From contig JAACJK010000171.1 of assembly GCA_013368325.1 (NCBI GenBank), forward strand, positions 62,001 to 126,000: a DNA stretch of 64,000 nucleotides, read 5' to 3'. Each line of letters opens with the position of its first letter. The first letter of the stretch is position 1. The notes beneath the pieces were generated by a model. It did no database searches, was not told the DNA's origin, and was given only the letters and a program-made list of their open reading frames with translations. Position numbers and translations under genes: made by a program. This document shows, in pieces, positions 57,215-64,000 of the stretch. The stretch is from Ephemerocybe angulata (Eukaryota; Basidiomycota; Agaricomycetes; Agaricales; Psathyrellaceae).

Positions 57215-58749
57215 CTAACAGTGTTTCTGCCTCTTCGCCTCTCGCCTCTCCTCCCACCCCGACCACTCCTCATTCCTACTCAGCCTCCTGTACTGGTGTT
57301 TGCAACCCGCCTTTGGCTTCCCTCGCTGCGCCAAGAATTTCGTGTTGCCGCAAAAGATGTAGCTGCACTCTGTGCATCTCATCTTGTACGGGAAGGAGTC
57401 TGGTGTGCAGTGCACACGAGACCAGAGGTGGTTCTCCATCGCCCGGTGCTGGATAGACTTTCCGCAGCCCAACGGGCACATGAATCTCGCATCCGACTCC
57501 GGGTCGACCTCCTTTCCTTGATGGACTCGATGGATATGCGACCACAATCCACTTGTGCTCGTCGTACCGTTCGGCATCGTAAAATCCCAAGCCTCCGAGT
57601 CTTCGCACTTTCCGTTGACTTCGAAAGGGCATCTAAACTTGTTGACGCCATGGAACGCGGTTTTGTCTTTTCTGTCGGAGCTTTCGAACGTGCTCGTCAA
57701 AAAGGCATTGAACACCGAACGTTCCTCATCGGTGTTCGGCGCACTGATATCTGGATGTTAGATCCCGATAACAAGAAGGCTGGGTTTGGACCTTACCGGA
57801 TGTTGCAGGGAATCAGGACGGGGTTTTTTTCTCGCGAACGAGATCCAGTTTCGTTGACTCCCCGCTTCCGCTTGCGATTGCAGTGGGGAGAGGGAGACAA
57901 TCTGGGTGAGGTGCTGACTGGGAGGCCAGCACCAGCTTTGTATTGTTTATCTTTTGGGGAATAGCTGAAGTTAATGCCAGAGTCGACTTCTTGCCGACCC
58001 TGGCAGCTTTGGCTAACACCCCGAAAGAGACCAGTATAAATCTGGTCGAAATTGGTGTCCCAGGAAGTCGCCCTGGACACTCCAAGTAGATCTGGCATTC
58101 TTGTATTCAGTGCATGCGCCATCGTTGGATTGGTTGTTGAAATGCCGAATGTGGTGCGACAACCACGGACTTGGAAGGGAGATGGGCGGTCGTGCTGGTG
58201 AATGGCAGGTGTTGGATAGACAGGCTGCTTTGGTGCCGAGAAGGCTCGCTGGGAGGCTGCTACCCCGATCGGCACTCCGGGAAATCCTGGAACGAACTGG
58301 TATCGAACCCCCGATGGGAACTGGTTTCCCTGAAGCCCCACCGCTCCTGGATTATACCTACCAGTTAAAGGGTCAGCGCCCTTGTTTTTATGGTATGAAT
58401 CCTGTGGCTTACCCTCTAGCCAGGATTCGATTCGATTGTTCCGTGCTGTTGCCCTGGTGGTAAGGCGCTTGGGTAACCTGGGGCGGATGGGTAGGGCGTA
58501 ATATGGGTTGTGTGGCAACCGCTCCAGGCATCAGGAAAGCAGGAGTGGTACCCGTTGCGTACATCTGTGGATACAAAGTTGGAGCGATCGCGACGATGCT
58601 GACAGGTTGCGGTGTCTTGTATGGGGTCAGGGCTCCTGCGAGGGAAGAGAAGGTAGAGGCTACGGCTCTGTCGTCTCATGCTGTTAGACATATCGAACAG
58701 CATAGATGACCTTCACGCACAAATATTCGTTGTTTCCTACCTCAGCCAT
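57215..58749 (-). CDS. Cys/His zinc-finger protein with Pro/Ala-rich N-terminus
   Basis: Supported exons are 57743-57215, 58357-57797 and an upstream exon ending at 58413 that reads TPQPVSIVAIAPTLYPQM and ILRPTHPPQVTQAPYHQG. The first exon is unresolved; an ATG at 58749 (MAE, then a GTAGG donor) is one candidate. An unspliced frame starting at 58518 exists but its first 50 residues look non-coding. The C-terminal 110 residues carry the recognisable part: FRCPF..C, HIHRVH, FMCPLGCGKSI, HLWSRVHC, MRCTECSYIFCGN. These form two or three unusual zinc fingers of C2H2/C2HC type, then a basic end (EERREAKRQKH). It could be a transcriptional regulator. I cannot name the family. It is convergent with ATG22. 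Confidence 0.65.
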
Positions 58750-59443
58750 GATCTACGAAGGATAAGCTGGCAAAAATGTTGAATGCAAAGTGAGAAACAA
58801 GTTAAGAGGTGGAGAGAAAGTGTACCTGGGGGTGTTGACAAGGACGTGCCTCCTTTTAAGATAGGCACACTCCATCGATTCCGCACAGCAGCCGCGTGGC
58901 AGCTGAGCGCTGTGCCACTCAGAACCACACAGAAGGCGGGGCTTTTTCGATTATTGTCTCCTTAGAACATTTGCTATCTTCCTGACATGCCAGTGAGAGT
59001 GGCAATGATCCTTCCGACCTCTGAGGAATAATAACGGATAGCCTTTTGAGCAATTCGAGGAAGTCTGGCCCGACGGCCACTCGGCGCGTGAGAAATAAGC
59101 GCCCGTCCTCGTGCGTCACTCACCAATGGCAATGCTCGCTTGGTGAGCCTGCCCGATATCAGTGTGCCGGTGCACACACATTTATGCGAGGGCGCCTACT
59201 CCCAGTGCCTTCTCACGCGAGTTTCAACGATAAATTGGCAACAAGTACTTTTTTGAAAGCTTCAGCGACAGTCTTCCAGAAAGTGAGGGCCAAATGAACT
59301 CGGACAATGCATACCATCATTTCACTAAGGAAGGGTAAATAGAAGTGGGAGGGTAACGAAAGTACCAACTCAGGCTATGAGGGTATACGGTGATGTTCTG
59401 TAATCGAAACCTAATATGAAGCTGTGGTTCCATGGTTTATCAT
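58750..59443. other. Intergenic, nothing recognised
   Basis: Upstream of the zinc-finger gene and downstream of the DMT transporter gene; only short frames. Confidence 0.45.
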
Positions 59444-61530
59444 CTAGTCGCGTGTCCCCTTTCCATCGGAATGGAGCGGCAAAATAATGTCCTGGTCGTC
59501 ACCATTGCCATCTCCACTGTGAGAAATTTCTCCCTTGCCTACTTCTGAATGAGCATCCCTAAAAACATCGTCATGTCCGTTATCTTCAAGAAGTCCTTGC
59601 TCGATCGTGCTGTCTTCTGAAGCTCTCCGTAGACGAACGGTGGTCTCGGTACTCGAGGAGGTTGGTCCACCCGTTTGTTTCGACAGCTAGTTGGATTGGT
59701 GTCATTCTTGTGATCCCACATAAGAGTTTAATCTGAGCTTACCGCAACATAGATGGCAGAAACAACGATGAGGAGGGTACCAATTCCAGATAAAATCGTC
59801 GGAACGACATTGAAGAAAACGCGTTCAAAGATCGTCGCGAACACAATCTGCGAAGTATTAGTCCACCTTCAGCAAAAACATCATTATGGGAACTGACCTG
59901 CGTGTAAATTGCCATGCTTCCCCGGCTAGCCGATTCTCGTTGCAGTCCCATCGTCAGAAGAATCTACATATACAGTCCATCGTGAGTATGGGCGAGACGA
60001 AAACATGAGATTGCAAAATCCCGTACTTGGGCGAAGAATCCAAAAATCCCAATCATAACAAACATCGCGAGCCATTCAGCTCGTGCTGGAATGACAATTG
60101 GCTGTTTCGTTACAAGCATTCTGCCCTGGAGTTAGGACTGTGCACGATACGCGGGTGGGGCATGCTCACGCGACAGATGTTGCGATGACAGACTGAACTG
60201 AAAAGGAAGTGAGAGCGTGAAGTGGATGTGCTCGTTTTCCGATTGCAGTTAGGGTGGTATCTACCAAATCGACGTTAGCCCATACCCGTAGTACTCTTAA
60301 AACACCAGATCTTACATGCACCCGTAGCGCCAAGTACGCCGATGAGAGCGACGCTGAGAATATATTCGGTCATTCGATAATTGAACCTCTGGATCGACAC
60401 TGCTGCACGCACCATATTGCAAGCATTCTCTGGGAGGGCGGAGCATCGACGAACTGTTTGGCTGTGAGGATACCATCGACCTCGGGCACCAAAACTTCGA
60501 GCGGAGAGCCTTCGTCAAGCCCTCCGAAAAGGGAAGCAGGGCGGGCGATTAGGACGACGCCAATGAGGCTAATAACTAGGAAGGTACATCGACTGAGATT
60601 CTTCTCGTGTTATTGGTATCGAAGAGTGAACACGCACCGGCTGCTGCTGCCTGTTTCAGTGAAAACTTCTCTCCGAGTAGAACAGCACCGGCAACTGCAG
60701 TACACAGTGGGGCAAGGAAGGTAAGGACGGTAGCGTCGGAAAGCGATAGATATTGCAATGAGTAGTAGATTCCGAACAGGCTGATAAAGCTGTTTGGCAG
60801 GATAATTGACATTAATAGGGGCTTTGCATTTCGGACTGTCAAAGGGCTCACCCAGTAAATCCTCTGAAAACGAGCAACAAACGAACACCTTTAGGACCCA
60901 AGATAGGGTTGGGTACTTTGGCTGCTATCCTGAAAGCGTACACTGATGAGTACATATACCTGGGCCAATCTGACTCGTGGTTTGAGGTGGACGCACATGT
61001 AACCAGTGCAACAGAACCAGGTAATGGACTAATTGCAGGAAGACTAGTTGAGGCCTTTTTTCTTCATATAATTACGATTGAATAGGTTTCTCACCATTCT
61101 AACGAATATGAGCTGGGTAGGATTGGGTCAAGGTGATTTAAGATGAGTTGAAGCATATGCTCACCTGAAGAGCAGACACTGGTGGGTCGATACTGTTCAG
61201 TGTTTTGACCGATACGTTCATCAAGGAGAAGAATGCCTGAGACGCCGCAACGAGTAGGAGTCCCGTATTTCCCTTCAGTGCAGTTTTCATCGCCGCCCAT
61301 GCCTGATGTATCCTAGACGCTTTCTTAGGAGGCCAAAGTTCTTGTTCGGGTATATTTGGATCGTCTATTGGTGGGGTTTCAACCGGTCGTGCAAGGTCAT
61401 GAGAGAAGAAGTCGTTCCGTGGAAGAGAGATTATACGGTCTCCCGTTCCACCTTTCGTGGTCATAGTCAAGAAATAAGAGGGGATGGTGAAGTTTTGAAA
61501 TGGTGCATCGTAGTCATCTGCAGACTGCAT
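59444..61530 (-). CDS. EamA/DMT-superfamily membrane transporter (SLC35G-like)
   Basis: Twelve exons: 61530-61165, 61112-61095, 61028-60997, 60929-60852, 60789-60638, 60575-60413, 60353-60316, 60260-60170, 60120-60027, 59963-59898, 59847-59743 and 59686-59444. They sum exactly to 481 residues; exons 2, 3 and 7 are 18, 32 and 38 nt. After a polar N-terminus, the two EamA repeats appear: LLLVAASQAFFSLMNVSVKT, KVPNPILGPKGVRLLLVFRG, YSLQYLSLSDATVLTFLAPL and LLGEKFSLKQA; then CVALIGVLGATGAYTTLTAI, FVMIGIFGFFAQILLTMGLQ and IGTLLIVVSAIYVA. About ten membrane helices. Relatives include SLC35-type and drug/metabolite exporters; the substrate is unknown. The C-terminal 75 residues are polar and acidic. 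An internal start (MTTKGGTGD) is possible. Confidence 0.9.
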
Positions 61531-61844
61531 CCGGTTAGGTTATCGGGATGTGGTCCGAAAATAGTGATGCAAAATGATTGATGATCAATGACCCTTCCTC
61601 TCCAACCACCATGTTGTCGAGCGTTACAACAAGCGCCCAATCGATTCCCGACTAACTGGAGCGAGTATTAGTGAAGCAATTATGGCACGAGCCTCTGGGT
61701 AGTCGAGACATATGTGCCGGCATCACGACTTTCCTCACAGCCCAGCCCATCAAGCAGGGTAGATACCCCGGAAAACCAAAAAGTCTTTCGATAATTTAGA
61801 AACAAATATATCCTCGGGGGCAGTCCGCTCCTTCCATCTCATCT
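61531..61844. promoter_or_regulatory. Bidirectional promoter, DMT transporter / oxidosqualene cyclase
   Basis: 314 bases between divergent start codons. An AT-rich element (AAATATAT) lies about 40 bases before the cyclase ATG. No sterol-response motif could be identified with confidence. Confidence 0.45.
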
Positions 61845-64000
61845 ATGTCCTTCACTCCCCACCCAACTGCGCGAGACTCACCAGCATGGGCCCAACTCGA
61901 GATCCCTCATTCCGCATCTGAACCGTTCACGGACTACAGTCATTGGAGATTGAGAGTCAGCGACGGCGGGCGCCAGATTTGGCATTTCCTCAAGACTGAG
62001 GAAGAAGTAGCCGCATGGCCTCAAAACATGGTGGACAAGTACTGGTTGGGCCTGGATACAGTGAGCTCCACCGTGTCATTCTTAAAGTAAAGGAAAGGCT
62101 TGACACTGTGCAACAGGGACTTCCAACGTTGGCCAAGGCAAAGACTGCGCACGAAGCTGCAAGAAATGGATACGAGTTCTACCAGCATCTTCAATCGGAG
62201 GATGGGCATTGGTCAGGAGAGTACGGCGGGCCTTTATTCCTTCTCGGTGGAGTCGTAATCGGGAGTTACATCGCGAACATGTCTTTTACGCTAGGGGAGC
62301 GGCTGGAGATGATTCGATATCTCATGAACAAGGCCAATGAAGACGGAGGCTGGGGCTTGTAAGTCGGGGTTTTTGCAAACGTTTCTTTTTTGTGTCTTGA
62401 CCTCGTCGTGAAGACATATCGAAGGCCCATCCACCGTCTTCGGCACAGGGATGAATTACGTTAGCATCCGACTCCTTGGAATGGACGCCGAACATCCAGT
62501 CGCAGTGAAAGCACGCGCACGTTTGCTTGAGCTAGGTGATAACAGTTGTCCTTATTTATGGAGTGAGGAGGCTAACACCTTTCGCAGGCGGTGCGGCTGC
62601 GATATCGTCCTGGGGTAAATTCTGGTTAGCTCTCCTCGGCGTGTACGACTGGGCCGGAAACAACCCCGTCCCTCCGGAGATATGGTGAGCTTTGGATCGC
62701 CTTAGTCAATTTTTTCCAGTTGATGTTCCTCAAGGCTACTTCCTGAATGGCTCCCTTTCCACCCACATCGGTGGTGGATTCAAGTTCGCCAGGTCTTCCT
62801 CCCTATGAGCTATCTATACGGAGTACGTTTCACCATGCCTGAGAACGATATGGTTCTTGCTCTTCGACAGGTTTGACTTCGTTTATCACCCCGATGCCCC
62901 GGCTCCCTCTGATCAACTCCCTCCAGGAATTATACGTCGAAGATTACAACAAAATTCATTGGCCCTCACAGCGTAACAACATTGCTGCAATCGACCTCTA
63001 CGCCCCGCATAGCGCTTTTTTTAACGCAATATCTCATTTTCTGAGCCTTTACGAACTCTGCTTGTTCTCTCCGCTTCGAAAACGTGCGCTGGACTGGACT
63101 TATCAGCACATAACATGGGAAGATGAAAACACATCCTATCAATGCCTCGCACCTGTCAACAAGATGTTTAACCTCGTCGCGCGATTCCATCGCGAGGGAA
63201 TGGAAAGTGAGTCGTGGCGGATGCATGAACTCAAGCGGCGGGACTTCCTCTGGCTTGGTCCGGAAGGTATGATGGTAAACGGGACAAATGGTAGTCAGTT
63301 GTGGGATACTGCATTTATTGTCCAAGCGCTTGTAGAGACGGGGCTCGCGACAGAGGACGTAAGGTATCGACCCAGTTTGTTGAAGGCTTTGGACTGGTTG
63401 GATGAGGCTCAAATGACCGAGAACCCGAAGCACTACGAGAAGGCGTATAGGCATCGGACGAAAGGGGCCTTTGGATTCAGGTACGAGATTTGTGTTCCGC
63501 ACTTGAAGTCAACGCCCTAAAGTGATAAATTTCGTCCTGCAGTACCAAAGAGCAAGGGTACACCGTCAGTGACTGTACGGGAGAGGGAATCAAAACAGTT
63601 CTATACCTTCAAAACTTCCTCGAGTGAGTAGCGTTCCAATAATGGTCCATCTCTACGAGTACACCTAAAATTGCGCATTTGTTAGATTTACTCCCAAGCC
63701 TGTTTCTGAAAGTAGGATTCAAGACGCCATCGACACAATCCTCTCCTTGCAGAACTCTGATGGAGGATTTGCGAGTTACGAGCTTATCCGTGCAGGGACG
63801 TGGATAGAGAAGCTTAACCCTGCGGAGGTCTTTGGTGAGGCATCTCCTCTCCAAGCGCGATGTGGCGTCTAAGCAAGAGTGGTGGTTGAAACAGGGAATA
63901 TCATGGTTGAATATAACTATCCCGAATGTACAACCTCCGCCATCACACCACTTGCGATATTCCGGAAGCACTATCCGACTTACCGCTCAGCAGAGATCGA
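61845..64000 (+). CDS. ERG7: Oxidosqualene cyclase, lanosterol synthase-like (5' part, runs off the window)
   Basis: Nine exons are visible (61845-62060, 62117-62358, 62414-62535, 62588-62684, 62735-62870, 62927-63480, 63543-63623, 63687-63835, 63896 to the edge), giving about 567 of an expected 720-740 residues. Family features: [91 protein letters not shown], the catalytic-aspartate region [12 protein letters not shown] and the QW-type [13 protein letters not shown]. The enzyme cyclises 2,3-oxidosqualene to lanosterol at the ER/lipid particle in ergosterol synthesis. The proton-donor motif is DCTGE where most cyclases have DCTAE. Basidiomycetes may carry additional cyclases, so ERG7 is the most likely but not proven identity. 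Confidence 0.92.

Noticed and set aside
1..64000. CRISPR arrays, bacterial operons, ribosome binding sites, integrated virus or retrotransposon with LTRs
   Set aside because: None seen. Gene structure with dense GT-AG introns is fungal throughout, and no reverse transcriptase, integrase or long direct terminal repeats were recognised.
61845..64000. A triterpenoid biosynthetic gene cluster around the oxidosqualene cyclase
   Set aside because: The visible neighbour is only a DMT transporter; no P450, methyltransferase or other tailoring gene is in the window, and the sequence to the right is not available.

Overview
The window is a gene-dense piece of a filamentous basidiomycete genome, most likely an Agaricomycete. 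Nearly every gene is split by short GT-AG introns of roughly 50-90 nt. Several families present are typical of that group: WD-like F-box proteins, DUF6699, a sacsin-like GHKL-ATPase protein ending in a BTB domain, and a MLKL/HeLo-like bundle fused to a ubiquitin-like domain. All splice models were built by hand from donor/acceptor signals, reading phase and family resemblance. Every exon set marked as closing in frame was summed and divides by three.

Layout. 1-9 kb: a MLKL-NTD-like/ubiquitin-like/zinc-ribbon protein (+), a small single-pass membrane protein (-), GPI ethanolamine-phosphate transferase 3 (GPI13/PIG-O, -) and, 124 bp away and divergent, a WD-like F-box protein (+). 9-17.5 kb: an APC-family amino acid/GABA/choline permease with 14 exons, one of only 10 nt, then two tandem paralogues of a single-pass membrane protein with a cytoplasmic C-terminal SH3 domain. 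17.5-22.6 kb is gene-poor, with one DUF6699 gene. 22.7-34 kb: a divergent pair (TFIIIC triple-barrel subunit and mitochondrial rRNA methyltransferase MRM2) and a 13-exon, 2708-residue sacsin-like/BTB gene. 35-46.8 kb: HAM1-like protein, proteasome beta7 (PRE4), a tandem duplication of an MBL-fold hydrolase whose second copy has a one-base frameshift, a SURP-type splicing-factor-like protein and a secreted SnoaL/NTF2-like protein. 48-54 kb: an acidic nuclear-type protein of unknown function, a complete 845-bp non-autonomous DNA transposon with 9-bp target duplications, an F-box-like protein and an intron-containing tRNA-Trp. 54-64 kb: a six-exon SUMO gene divergent from ATG22, a zinc-finger protein, a 12-exon EamA/DMT transporter and, divergent from it, the 5' part of an oxidosqualene cyclase (ERG7-like) that runs off the window.

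No biosynthetic cluster or operon-like grouping is evident. The functional structure is mostly housekeeping genes, often in head-to-head pairs sharing promoters of about 100-320 bp. The least conventional items are the sacsin-BTB gene, the tandem SH3 membrane-protein paralogues, the MLKL-like/ubiquitin-like protein and the new transposable element. Two apparent frameshifts, both in C-runs, need read-level confirmation before they are treated as real.
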